Under the pieces are notes generated by a model. That model searched no databases, was not told the origin of the DNA, and worked only from the letters and a program-made list of their open reading frames with translations. A stretch of 64,000 nucleotides of DNA from Orobanche coerulescens (lineage: Eukaryota > Streptophyta > Magnoliopsida > Lamiales > Orobanchaceae), in the NCBI GenBank assembly GCA_033398695.1, contig CM065819.1, forward strand, positions 9,287,501-9,351,500, read 5' to 3'. Both the position numbers and the translations under genes were made by a program. Every line of letters starts with the position of its first letter. Position 1 is the first letter of the stretch. Positions 9,470 through 21,213 of the stretch are shown one piece after another.

Positions 9470-12024
9470 TAAATGGTATCGGAGCTTAGGTTGTGGAAAC
9501 CTAGGCTGTCGGGTCAGTGGTGTCTGTTGAGTTTTGTCTTGTCGGATTTTGTCTGACTAAGTTGTGTCGCGACGCGTCGTCTGAGTTGGTTGGTCGTGAT
9601 TAGTATCGTGGGGCGATCATCATCTTCGTGCGACCTGTGGATGTAAGTCTCCCTTCTTTGTGTTGTGCCTCGTGTGATACGAGCTATTTTTATAATTATT
9701 TGTTAAGTGATGGAATCCTTATGTGGATTTTGATTTCACGATATGTATTTAATCGACTCTCGTATTTGATTTATACGAGGAGTGTCGTCGCTTGTGATGT
9801 CTTTTTATTGTTGTTTTTGTCCGTTGCTGATGATTTTCGAATCAATTTGCACGTTTTACAAGTTCTCTTGTGGAAGCTTTGTGCTTATACACGTTCGACT
9901 TGTTCACTAGCCAGTGCGGTAGGATCTTTAGAGGCCTCGAATGGGGCCAGTGGTTTTGTTTTGAATGTGGTTATTTGACTCTAATATTTTGTTCTTATGA
10001 GGGGTAGTGTTGCTGGATTGTGCATACCGACCGAGTTTTATTTCGAAAACCGATTCCCTTAACCGAGTTTTTGGAATTATGGCCTTGATCATTTTGGAGA
10101 AATTCTTGTGACGGTATTTAGCATTTTGTAAATGGCTTCTGTGAGTTTTTGAAATATTACCGTCATCGGACTTTTTGGCATTTTTGTAAATGGTTTTTAG
10201 CCTGGGGTTCCGACGCGGGATCCACAGCGCTATGATGTTCCGTGTGATTACCTGAAATTTTTGGGCATTCTAGCTTTTTTGGCATCGTCCTTTTTGGCAT
10301 TGAATTAGTTTCAAAAACTTGAGTATCTTAGAAATAAATTTCGAGACGTACGTTTCAAATGAATTATTTTCTCGCGGTACTTCTAAGGTGCCACAATCTG
10401 TTTCAAAATTCTTCTACCTCGAGGACCAAAATGTTTTGAGATATTTTCAATGTTTTATAAACGCTTTTACTTAGACCCGAGGGTCGAATATTCTGAAAGC
10501 TTTTCACTAAAGGAAAGTGTCCTCATTTTTATCAAATGCGAAATGGTTTTCCAAAGTCTCGATAACGATGTTTCACGTTTGTTTTTTTTTTAAGGTGATA
10601 CTCAAGATCAACCGGTGTTCTTCTAAATTATTTTCAAAATGAGGTTTTCGTTTTTAAAACACATCCATTCCCATTTGAGGGTTGGGAATGTATGTATGAT
10701 GTTCGCATTGTCATTTTGATGTTTGCTCCCGAGTATGATCGAATTGGCGGTGTGAGCGTTGAGTCGTTTTCCACACACTTGTTGTGTTAGCCTCTGTGAG
10801 AGGTGGGATGTTGGTGTTGAATGTTGTCGTCTCGTGGTGATTTCTGCGTTGTCGCGCATGTGCGAGCTGTTAGAGCTTGGTTTGGTATAATCGTGTGCAT
10901 CGGTGATCGTTCCGTTATGTGTCGGTTGTTTAATGTCTTGTTACCTTGCTCCTGTTTTTGTGAATTTCGTGGACGAGGTCGGAGGTAATACCCGTACTAT
11001 TTTGACTTCTGTATTTTCTCTTTCTCCAGTCTATCGATTCGCTCATGTTCGTTGACACGTTATGAACTTGTTCTGTATTTCGGTTTCATCGTCCGAACGA
11101 ACTGTGATCTTTTTGTGGGTCGATCTGGTTATCGCTGTGACTTTTCGAGTTCGGTTCGATTCTTGTGGACCTTGTTCGGGAGTGACATCATCTGGTTCTA
11201 TTAGTTCTTTTATTCGAAGTGGATCGGATTTGGAACTTCTGTATTTTCGACTCTGTCGACTCGTTTATGTTCGTTGACATTTTCTGAGCTTGTCCTGCCC
11301 CTTGCTTTTGTTGATCGAACGAGCGTGGTATTGTTTCGGAATAGCTCGTTTGTCGTTGTGACTTTTCAATTTCTATTCCCTCTCATGTGGATCTTATGTG
11401 AATGCATATGTTGTTGTTTTCACTGGATCATATATTGTCTCGAGTCGAGATGTGAACCTTGGAGTTGTTGTTTGAATTTTTTTTGTTCTTCGTGATTCGA
11501 ACATGATCGTTCGATTTTTGTTATCTCGATCTTTGTGGTTCGATCGTTTGATTGTTCGGTTTTTGTTGATCTCGTTTCGTGATTGTTGAGCGTTCAGACT
11601 CCTTCCTAATTCCCTTAAGTTCGGGAAATTAGTCTCGTTTCGATCTTCCAACCCTTGGGCGGTGGAATTCCGTATTTGTTCAGCGTTTGACTCGCGTTTG
11701 GATTGATGAACCGTTAGGTTGGTCAATCGTATTGATATTTGTTCGTTGCGTTTTGTGATTGTTCGGATAATTGACTTGACTATATTATCCGTTTGATGAC
11801 GCTTGTCATTTGTTGGTTTTATTATATTCCTAACGGCGACGTTGTGTTGGTCGTCGTGGAGCGTGTTTTCACGCCGTATGTCTCTTTGCGTTTCTTGCAG
11901 CGTTTCGCCGTCGGGCGCGAGTTTTCGGTTTTTGCGTATCTCGTCGAGTTTTCCTGGCAGGGGATATTGCTTCTCCCTACTTATTTTAAGTTTCGGGACG
12001 AAACTTCTTTTAAGGAGGGTAGAA
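9470..12024 (+). mobile_element. Internal region 1 of array A-C, noncoding
   Basis: It opens with a primer-binding site, TGGTATCGGAGCTTA (9474-9488), matching the 3' end of initiator Met tRNA, and closes with GGGACGAAACTTC and the polypurine tract AAGGAGGGTAGAA (12012-12024). Both are hallmarks of Tekay/Del chromoviruses. In 2.55 kb there is no recognisable gag, protease, RT, integrase or chromodomain, so this is a large noncoding derivative that would need enzymes in trans. The longest ORF, antisense 11394-12038, is low-complexity and I do not call it. A diverged ~230-bp duplication (around 11003 and 11236) is visible. Confidence 0.85.
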
Positions 12025-12514
12025 TGTAATATCCGCAATTTCTGTAATTTTCTTTTTTCGGCGGAAGTCCGTTTTGATTTACTCGCTCATGACCGTTTCG
12101 TCATTTCGAGAATGATTAATTCGCACTTTTGTCATCGATTCGTTTCGGTGTCGTTTTGTTGAGTTCCGTGCTTTTTAGCGACTTTTCCGCACTTGAGCTC
12201 GATTCTTGCGAATCTCGTCCGAAACTGTTGTTTCGAGTTTCTCGCAAGTTCATTTAATGTTATTATTCATGTTGCGAGCTTTGGTTCGGTGTTTCGATCA
12301 TGTATCGTGTATTTCGGACATTTTAGGCCATTTTTGTAATTTCCCAAAGTTTGGGGTAATTACTTCTGTTGTCGAATTCCGACACTTCGGGTGGTCGGAA
12401 TCGTGCGTTCTCTTAGCGCCAGGATTCGTCCTTGCGAGTACTTCGTAACCGTATCTTCGATTTTTACTCAGGTTCGGGTTTCGGGGTCGTCCGGGCCGTC
12501 GGAGTGGCCACGGC

Positions 12515-12824
12515 CGAGTCACGGCCGGAGCAGGGCCTGGCCTGGCCGAGTTACGGCCGTAAGGTGCCGGTTACGGCCGTAAGGTGTGCGAGTTACGGAC
12601 GTAAGCGTGATCGGGTACGGCCGTACGAGCGCTGGGCGGATTTTTGACGAAGGCCGGTTACGGCCGTAAGGTGTGCGAGTTACGGCCGTAAGTGTCCGGC
12701 AAGTGCTGGGCAGATTCTTGACGAATGCCGGTTACGGCCGTAAGTCCTGCCGAGTATGGCCGTAACTGCCGGTTACGGCCGTAAGGCACTGCCGGTTACG
12801 GCCGTAACTCTGCCGGCTATATAT
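12515..12824 (+). promoter_or_regulatory. U3 promoter of LTR B: seven exact TTACGGCCGTAA palindromes plus TATA
   Basis: Seven exact 12-bp palindromes and several variants (for example GTACGGCCGTAC) fall between about 12550 and 12807. The last ends about 10 bp before the TATATAT box at 12818. The short, regular gap suggests a protein-binding promoter module; function is inferred. Confidence 0.75.
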
Positions 12825-12996
12825 GGCCTGGGCTCGGCCAGACTTCATTTTACTCGATTTTTTCCCTTCTTTCGGCGACGGGCGACGGGTGCGACGGGAA
12901 ATGGAGTTCTTGGCCGATTCTAATCATTTCCAAGGCATTTTGGAAGATCCTTGTTGATTATATCATCATCTAATCCGTGTGTTTCGTCGAATCAAG

Positions 12997-14708
12997 GTAT
13001 ATTTCTTGATTTTCCTTCAAGTTGACTTTTCGGAGAATTGTTCTTGATTTCGTTTCTAATCCGATTTTGATACATCGGTTGGTGTAGTATGATGTTATTA
13101 ATCGTGTTCTATGGGTTGTATATCCATATATCGAGTTTGTTTAACTCGATTGACGATTCGAGTGTTCTTGGGAATTATTGAACATTTAGTGTTCGATTAA
13201 ATGTCCCAATGAGTTTCCCTTTGATAGTTTGTTGGGATTTCCGTTGTTTTGGCCTTGATTCTCGTCGTAACCATGTGTTATTGTTACTTCCGGAGGTTTA
13301 TAGGTGTTCGAGGATTCCGATGTTGAATCTCGTCGGTGTTTGATGATTCGTGTGGTGATATTCACGTAGTAATTGCGGTGCTATCGCGTTCTTGATAATG
13401 TTCGGAAGTTCGGGGCCGTTCGACTGTATTTCATCCGTCGTCTTGTTGCGATTGTGGTTTCGAGGCAAGTACCTTGCCCATACTATTCTTGTTTTGTGAA
13501 TATGATAATTGGTGATCGTCTTTATATATTTGTTTGATTGTTTAAAACGAGTTTTCAAAAGATTTGGTTAGCCTTGTTAAAGGCCCTCTTTCAAAATCGT
13601 GTGTGTTTTGTGATTGGTGTGTTTCTCGAACGAGTATGTGAATCTTATGGACATGTTTGGTGTTGATGATGCACTTGGTATTTGCGTGTGGACGTATATT
13701 GTTTCATTTCGGTGCATTGTGGTTGACGTGTTGTTTTACTAAGTGTTTGATGCCTCTGGGTGAATTGTTTGGATATCCTCGGTGTGATATGTTACTCGTG
13801 CTTGAGTTTGATTTGCTAGCCAGCTCGGGAGGGTCCTTCGAGGCCTCGAGTGGGATTCGTGGCTTCGTCCCGGTCCTAGGTGATGTGTGGTGCTTGAGTA
13901 TTTCGCTAGCCAGCTCGGGAGGGTCCGATGGGATCACGGAGTGGGATTTGTGGCTTCGACCCGGTCCTAGGCGATGTGAGTACTGTGTTTTGTGAATGTG
14001 TTTGCTCACCTCGGGAGGGTTCGACGGGACCACGGAGGGAATTCCAATGGCTTCGACCTGGGTTCACGAGTGAAACTTCACCGCTACGTGTATATATTTT
14101 GTGATTGTTTTTCGCTCACCTCGGGAGGGTCCGATGGGATCACGGAGGGAGTCCAATGGTATAGCCCTGGATTCACGAGTGCGGTTGCTTATGTTTTGTG
14201 AATGTGTTTGCTCACCTCGGGAGGGTTCGACGGGGCCACGGAGGGAATTCCATTGGCTTCGACCTGGATTCACGAGTGAAACTTCACGGGTGTGTGTGTA
14301 TTTTATGTCCGTCGAGGACGCATGACGTGAGCTTTTAACCTTGTGTATTATGGTTGTTTTTATTTGCGAAAACAAAACCTTTGGGCTATGACCCTGTTGA
14401 TTTTTGGAAAGCGAAGGATTCCGTAATCCTAAATTGTTTCCTATTAAAACTCTCGATGGCAATTCAAACTGTTTTATAAATAGTTTTCCCTTGCTTTGCG
14501 ACCTTTCGGTTTTAGAATGTTTTACCAAACTCTTGCCTCGGGAAGTACTTTTCGTCACGTTTGAAACTTTGAGGATTCTTGATTATTATTGTTCTTGGAA
14601 TGTGAATTGTATGGCTCGTATTTTTGCACTTGTACTTGCACTAGCAAAACAGTGGAGTTTTGCTAACCCCCGAGTATTCGGGGGGTGGATGTCTATTTTT
14701 GCATTCAG
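12997..14708 (+). other. Putative leader intron of LTR B
   Basis: Donor ATCAAG|GTATAT about 175 bp after TATA; acceptor TTTTTGCATTCAG at 14708. Equivalent sites exist in LTR A (788, 9132), LTR C (18571, 20280), D (26407-27250), E (32758-33601), F (39103-39935) and J (22220-22963). A conserved AGGCAAGTA, a match to a GC-type donor, lies inside near 13465. Inferred from conservation only. Confidence 0.4.
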
Positions 14709-15045
14709 GTTTTGGATCATAGCACAGGGTCGGCATGAAGGATGATGAAAGATGAACGATACTAATCACACGAGGATCCGTTGATGTCGGATTGGTCTAG
14801 TTGTATCTTCTTTTCCGCTGCAGTGTCTTTTCCCCGTTGTACGGGAGTTTATTGTATTTTGACCCCTGCGTGGGTATGCGTTTGGAATTGAGTTGTAAGT
14901 AATTATGGAAAGACCAAGTCGGTCTACTGAGTCATTTTAGCCTTAAAGGCGATGTTTAGATGTTTGATTTAGTTATCAGCCTGGTAGATCCTCGAGGAGA
15001 GGGTCTACGGCGTGTAATATCCCTGAGTGGATTGGGGGTGTTACA

Positions 15046-17588
15046 TAAATGGTATCGGAGCTTAGGTTGTGGAAACCTAGGCTGTCGGGTCAGTGGTGTC
15101 TGTTGAGTTTTGTCTTGTCGGATTTTGTCTGACTAAGTTGTGTCGCGACGCGTCGTCTGAGTTGGTTGGTCGTGATTAGTATCGTGGGGCGATCATCATC
15201 TTCGTGCGACCTGTGGATGTAAGTCTCCCTTCTTTGTGTTGTGCCTCGTGTGATACGAGCTATTTTTATAATTATTTGTTAAGTGATGGAATCCTTATGT
15301 GGATTTTGATTTCACGATATGTATTTAATCGACTCTCGTATTTGATTTATACGAGGAGTGTCGTCGCTTGTGATGTCTTTTTATTGTTGTTTTTGTCCGT
15401 TCGATGATTTTCGAATCAATTTGCACGCTTTACAAGTTCTCTTGTGGAAGCTTTGTGCTTATACACGTTCGACTTGTTCACTAGCCAGTGCGGTAGGATC
15501 TTTAGAGGCCTCGAATGGGGCCAGTGGTTTTGTTTTGAATGTGGTTATTTGACTCTAATATTTTGTTCTTATGAGGGGTAGTGTTGCTGGATTGTGCATA
15601 CCGACCGAGTTTTATTTCGAAAACCGATTCCCTTAACCGAGTTTTTGGAATTATGGCCTTGATCATTTTGGAGAAATTCTTGTGACGGTATTTAGCATTT
15701 TGTAAATGGCTTCTGTGAGTTTTTGAAATATTACCGTCATCGGACTTTTTGGCATTTTTGTAAATGGTTTTTAGCCTGGGGTTCCGACGCGGGATCCACA
15801 GCGCTATGATGTTCCGTGTGATTACCTGAAATTTTTGGGCATTCTAGCTTTTTTGGCATCGTCCTTTTTGGCATTGAATTAGTTTCAAAAACTTGAGTAT
15901 CTTAGAAATAAATTTCGAGACGTACGTTTCAAATGAATTATTTTCTCGCGGTACTTCTAAGGTGCCACAATCTGTTTCAAAATTCTTCTACCTCGAGGAC
16001 CAAAATGTTTTGAGATATTTTCAATGTTTTATAAACGCTTTTACTTAGACCCGAGGGTCGAATATTCTGAAAGCTTTTCACTAAAGGAAAGTGTCCTCAT
16101 TTTTATCAAATGCGAAATGGTTTTCCAAAGTCTCGATAACGATGTTTCACGTTTGTTTTTTTTTAAGGTGATACTCAAGATCAACCGGTGTTCTTCTAAA
16201 TTATTTTCAAAATGAGGTTTTCGTTTTTAAAACACATCCATTCCCATTTGAGGGTTGGGAATGTATGTATGATGTTCGCATTGTCATTTTGATGTTTGCT
16301 CCCGAGTATGATCGAATTGGCGGTGTGAGCGTTGAGTCGTTTTCCACACACTTGTTGTTTAGCCTCTGTGAGAGGTGGGATGTTGGTGTTGAATGTTGTC
16401 GTCTCGTGGTGATTTCTGCGTTGTCGCGCATGTGCGAGCTGTTAGAGCTTGGTTTGGTATAATCGTGTGCATCGGTGATCGTTCCGTTATGTGTCGGTTG
16501 TTTAATGTCTTGTTACCTTGCTCCTGTTTTTGTGAATTTCGTGGACGAGGTCGGAGGTAATACCCGTACTATTTTGACTTCTGTATTTTCTCTTTCTCCA
16601 GTCTATCGATTCGCTCATGTTCGTTGACACGTTATGAACTTGTTCTGTATTTCGGTTTCATCGTCCGAACGAACTGTGATCTTTTTGTGGGTCGATCTGG
16701 TTATCGCTGTGACTTTTCGAGTTCGGTTCGATTCTTGTGGACCTTGTTCGGGAGTGACATCATCTGGTTCTATTAGTTCTTTTATTCAAGTGGATCGGAT
16801 TTGGAACTTCGTATTTTCGACTGCGACTCGCTTATGTTCGTTGACATTTTCTCGAGCTTGTCCCGCTTGCTTTTGTTGATCGAACGAGCGTGGTATTGTT
16901 TCTAATAGCTCGCTTGTCGTTGTGACTTTTCAATTTCTATTCCCTCTCATGTGGATCTTATGTGAATGCATATGTTGTTGTTTTCACTGGATCATATATT
17001 GTCTCGAGTCGAGATGTGAACCTTGGAGTTGTTGTTTGAATTTTTTTTGTTCTTCGTGATTCGAACATGATCGTTCGATTTTTGTTATCTCGATCTTTGT
17101 GGTTCGATCGTTTGATTGTTCGGTTTTTGTTGATCTCCTTTCGTGATTGTTGAGCGTTCAGACTCCTTCCTAATTCCCTTAAGTTCGGGAAATTAGTCTC
17201 GTTTCGATCTTCCAACCCTTGGGCGGTGGAATTCCGTATTTGTTCAGCGTTTGACTCGCGTTTGGATTGATGAACCGTTAGGTTGGTCAATCGTATTGAT
17301 TTTTGTTCGTTGCGTTTTGTGATTGTTCGGATAATTGACTTGACTATATTATCCGTTTGATGACGCTTGTCATTTGTTGGTTTTATTATATTCCTAACGG
17401 CGACGTTGTGTTGGTCGTCGTGGAGCGTGTTTTCACGCCGTATGTCTCTTTGCGTTTCTTGCAGCGTTTCGCCGTCGGGCGCGAGTTTTCGGTTTTTGCG
17501 TATCTCGTTGAGTTTTCCTGGCAGGGGATATTGCTTCTCCCTACTTATTTTAAGTTTCGGGACGAAACTTCTTTTAAGGAGGGTAGAA
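15046..17588 (+). mobile_element. Internal region 2 of array A-C, noncoding
   Basis: Near-copy of internal region 1 with the same initiator-Met primer site (15050-15064) and polypurine tract (17576-17588). No gag-pol. Small indels against copy 1 near 15404 and 16780-16910. Confidence 0.88.
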
Positions 17589-20500
17589 TGTAATATCCGC
17601 AATTTCGAATTTCTGTAATTTTCTTTTTTTCGGCGGAAGTCCGTTTTGACGACTCGCTCATGACCGTTTCGTCATTTCGAGAATGATTAATTCTACACTT
17701 TTTGTCATCCCATTGCTTTCGAGGTCGTTTTGTTGAGTTCCGTGCTTTTTAGCGACTTTTCCGCACTTGAGCTCGATTCTTGCGAATCTCGTCCGAAACT
17801 GTTGTTTCGAGTTTCTCGCAAGTTCATTTAATGTTATTATTCGTGTTGCGAGCTTGGGTTCGGTGTTTCGATCATGTATCGTGTATTTCGGACATTTTGG
17901 GCCATTTTTGTAATATCCCAAAGTTTGGGGTAATTACTTCCGTTGTCGAATTCCGACACTTCGGGTGGTCGGAATCGTGCGTTCTCTTAGCGCCTGGATT
18001 CGTCCTTGCGAGTACTTCGAAACCGTATCTTCGATTTTTACTCAAGTTCGGGTTTCGGGGTCGTCCGGGCCGTCGGAGTGGCCACGGCCGTGTCACGGCC
18101 GGAGCAGGGCCTGGCCTGGCCGAGTTACGGCCGTAAGGTGCCGGTTACGGCCGTAAGGTGTGCGAGTTACGGCCGTAAGCGTGATCGGGTACGGCCGCAT
18201 CGAGCCCGGGCGGATTTTTGACGAAGGCCGGTTACGGCCGTAAGGTGTGCGAGTTACGGCCGTAAGTGTCCGGCAGGTGCTGGGCAGATTCTTGACGAAT
18301 GCCGGTTACGGCCGTAAGTCCTACCGAGTACGGCCGTAAGGTCCGAGTTACGGCCGTAAGGCACTGCCGGTTACGGCCGTAACTTTGCCGGCTATATATG
18401 GCCTGGGCTCGGCCAGACTTCATTTTACTCGATTTTTTCCCTTCTTTCGGCGACGGGCGACGGGTGCGACGGGAAATGGAGTTCTTGGCCGATTCTAATC
18501 ATTTCCAAGGCATTTTGGAAGATCCTTGTTGATTATATCATCATCTAATCCGTGTGTTTCGTCGAATCAAGGTATATTTCTTGATTTTCCTTCAAGTTGA
18601 CTTTTCGGAGAATTGTTCTTGATTTCGTTTCTAATCCTATTTTGATACATCGGTTGGTGTAGTATGATGTTATTAATCGTGTTCTATGGGTTGTATATCC
18701 ATATATCGAGTTTGTTTAACTCGATTGACGATTCGAGTGTTCTTGGGAATTATTGAACATTTAGTGTTCGATTAAATGTCCCAATGAGTTTCCCTTCGAT
18801 AGTTTGTTGGGATATCCGTTGTTTTGGCCTTGATTCTCGTCGTAACCATGTGTTATTGTTACTTCCGGAGGTTTATAGGTGTTCGAGGATTCCGATGTTG
18901 AATCTCGTCGGTGTTTGACGATTCGTGTGGTGATATTCACGTAGTAATTGCGGTCTTTATCGCGTTCTTGATAATGTTCGGAAGTTCGGGGCCGTTCGAC
19001 CGTATTTCATCCGCGTCTTGTTGCGATTGTGGTTTGAGGCAAGTACCTTGCCCATACTATTCTTGTTTTGTGAATATGATAATTGGTGATCGTCTTTATA
19101 TATTTGTTTGATTGTTTAAAACGAGTTTTCAAAAGATTTGGTTAGCCTTGTTAAAGGCCCTCTTTCAAAATCGTGTGTGTTTGTGATTGGTGTGTTTCTC
19201 GAACGAGTATGTGAATCTTATGGACATGTTTGGTGTTGATGATGCACTTGGTATTTGCGTGTGGACGTATATTGTTTCATTTCGGTGCATTGTGGTTGAC
19301 GTGTTGTTTTACTAAGTGTTTGATGCCTCTAGGTGAATTGTTTGGATATCCTCGGTGTGATATGTTACTCGTGCTTGAGTTTGATTCGCTAGCCAGCTCG
19401 GGAGGGTCCTTCGAGGCCTCGAGTGGGATTCGTGGCTTCGTCCCGGTCCTAGGTGACGTGTGGTGCTTGAGTATTTCGCTAGCCAGCTCGGGAGGGTCCG
19501 ACGGGATCACGGAGTGGGATTTGTGGCTTCGACCCGGTCCTAGGCGATGTGAGTACTGTGTTTTGTGAATGTGTTTGCTCACCTCGGGAGGGTTCGACGG
19601 GACCACGGAGGGAATTCCAATGGCTTCGACCTGGGTTCACGAGTGAAACTTCACCGCTACGTGTATATATTTTGTGATTGTTTTTCGCTCACCTCGGGAG
19701 GGTCCGATGGGATCACGGAGGGAGTCCAATGGTATAGCCCTGGATTCACGAGTGCGGTTGCTTATGTTTTGTGAATGCGTTTGCTCACCTCGGGAGGGTT
19801 CGACGGGGCCACGGAGGGAATTCCATTGGCTTCGACCTGGATTCACGAGTGAAACTTCACGGGTGTGTGTGTATTTTATGTCCGTCGAGGACGCATGACG
19901 TGAGCTTTTAACCTTGTTTATTATGGTTGGTTTTATTTGCGAAAACAAAACCTTTGGGCTATGACCCTGTTGATTTTTGGAAAACGAAGGATTCGGTAAT
20001 CCTAAATTGTTTCCTATTAAAACTCTCGATGGCAATTCAAACTGTTTTATAAATAGTTTTCCCTTGCTTTGCGACCTTTCGGTTTTAGAATGTTTTACCA
20101 AACTCTTGCCTCGGGAAGTACTTTTCGTCACGTTTGAAACTTTGAGGATTCTTGATTATTATTGTTCTTGGAATGTGAATTGTATGGCTCGTATTTTTGC
20201 ACTTGTACTTGCACTAGCAAAACAGTGGAGTTTTGCTAACCCCCGAGTATTCGGGGGTGGATGTCTATTTTTGCATTCAGCTTTTGGAGCATAGCACAGG
20301 GTCGGCATGAAGGATGATGAAAGATGAACGATACTAATCACACGAGGATCCGTTGATGTCGGATTGGTCTAGTTGTATCTTCTTTTCCGCTGCAGTATCT
20401 TTTCCCCGTTGTACGGGAGTTTATTGTATTTTGACCCCTGCGTGGGTATGCGTTTGGAATTGAGTTGTAAGTAATTATGGAAAGACCAAGTCGGTCTACT

Positions 20501-20617
20501 GAGTCATTTTAGCCTTAAAGGCGATGTTTAGATGTTTGATTTAGTTATCAGCCTGGTAGATCCTCGAGGAGAGGGTCTACGGCGTGTAATATCCCTGAGT
20601 GGATTGGGGGTGTTACA
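17589..20617 (+). repeat. LTR C, intact (3029 bp), right end of array A-C
   Basis: Starts TGTAATATCCGC, ends TGTTACA at 20617, where unrelated sequence begins. This is the true right boundary of the array. Empty site GTAGT at 18659-18663. Tandem repeats at 19388-19855. Confidence 0.92.
18091..18399 (+). promoter_or_regulatory. U3 promoter of LTR C: TTACGGCCGTAA cluster plus TATA
   Basis: Same arrangement as LTR B, with TATATAT at 18393-18399 about 10 bp after the last palindrome. Confidence 0.75.
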
Positions 20618-21140
20618 CAGGTAGCGCGCGCTAGATGCCGAGCAGCGTGCGCTACGTTTTCCGGTTAGCGCGCGCAGCGACCGGCCGTAGCGTGCGCTAC
20701 CGGCCAACTCTATGAAGTCCAGAACCTCTGGGGCCTCACTGCCCGGCCCAGGTAGCGTGCGCTGGGTGCCGCATAGCGTGCGCTACGACTGCCGGTTAGC
20801 GCGCGCAGCCTCCGGCGATAGCGTCGCTATCTGCGGTCCTCCGCGCGCCCGTCCGGCGAGCCCGGCTACTGCGCGCCGGTTCCTCCATAACTGTCCGGCG
20901 GCGCCCATTGCCGTGGCCTGACGACTCGATTCTTAAAAACGCACGGAACGAACACGACGAAATGCGCGCGGACAACAACATCGATCCGAAATGAAAATAA
21001 TATACAAAAAATCACCACATATGGCCATAAACACAAAATCGATTGTCGAGAAAAATAATACCAATGCTCGGAAACCGAGAAATTTCCGGTCTAAGAAAAG
21101 AAAATTCGAATAAATCAGAATAAAAATCTCGGATATTACA
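20618..21140 (-). repeat. Fragment K: 5' end of a minus-strand LTR, cut by array A-C
   Basis: Read on the minus strand, it begins TGTAATATCCGAG at 21140 and runs left. It shares a block near 20920-20960 with LTR D (around 25690-25740) and then enters a TAGCGCGCGCTA-type palindrome cluster (20618-20830). The rest of the LTR should lie left of array A-C, outside the window. Confidence 0.7.
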
Positions 21141-21213
21141 GCAGGCGTGCTAGGTACCCCGAGTTGTTTGTTTCTTAAGTTTCGGAACGAAACTTATTTT
21201 TGGAGGGGTAGAA
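21141..21213 (+). mobile_element. 3' end of element J internal region, with polypurine tract
   Basis: TTTCGGAACGAAACTT followed by GGAGGGGTAGAA directly abuts LTR J. Fragment K is inserted immediately upstream. Confidence 0.75.

Larger units (their letters stand above)
12025..15045 (+). repeat. LTR B, intact (3021 bp)
   Basis: Starts TGTAATATCCGC, ends GGGGTGTTACA. It has a U3 of about 800 bp, TATA at 12818-12824, and an R/U5 of about 2.2 kb with tandem repeats at 13815-14281. It preserves the empty site GTAGT (13084-13088) where LTR A carries the LOG element. Confidence 0.93.

Noticed and set aside
11394..12038. 214-residue antisense ORF, repeated at 16958-17602 and shortened in D-F (31127-31606, 37469-37948)
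   Set aside because: Very hydrophilic, low complexity, no domain; it overlaps the polypurine tract and LTR start, and conservation is explained by recent duplication of the DNA.
12540..12810. Regularly spaced palindromic repeats resembling a CRISPR array
   Set aside because: Spacers are short and irregular, repeats are 12 bp, and the context is a plant LTR promoter with TATA box.
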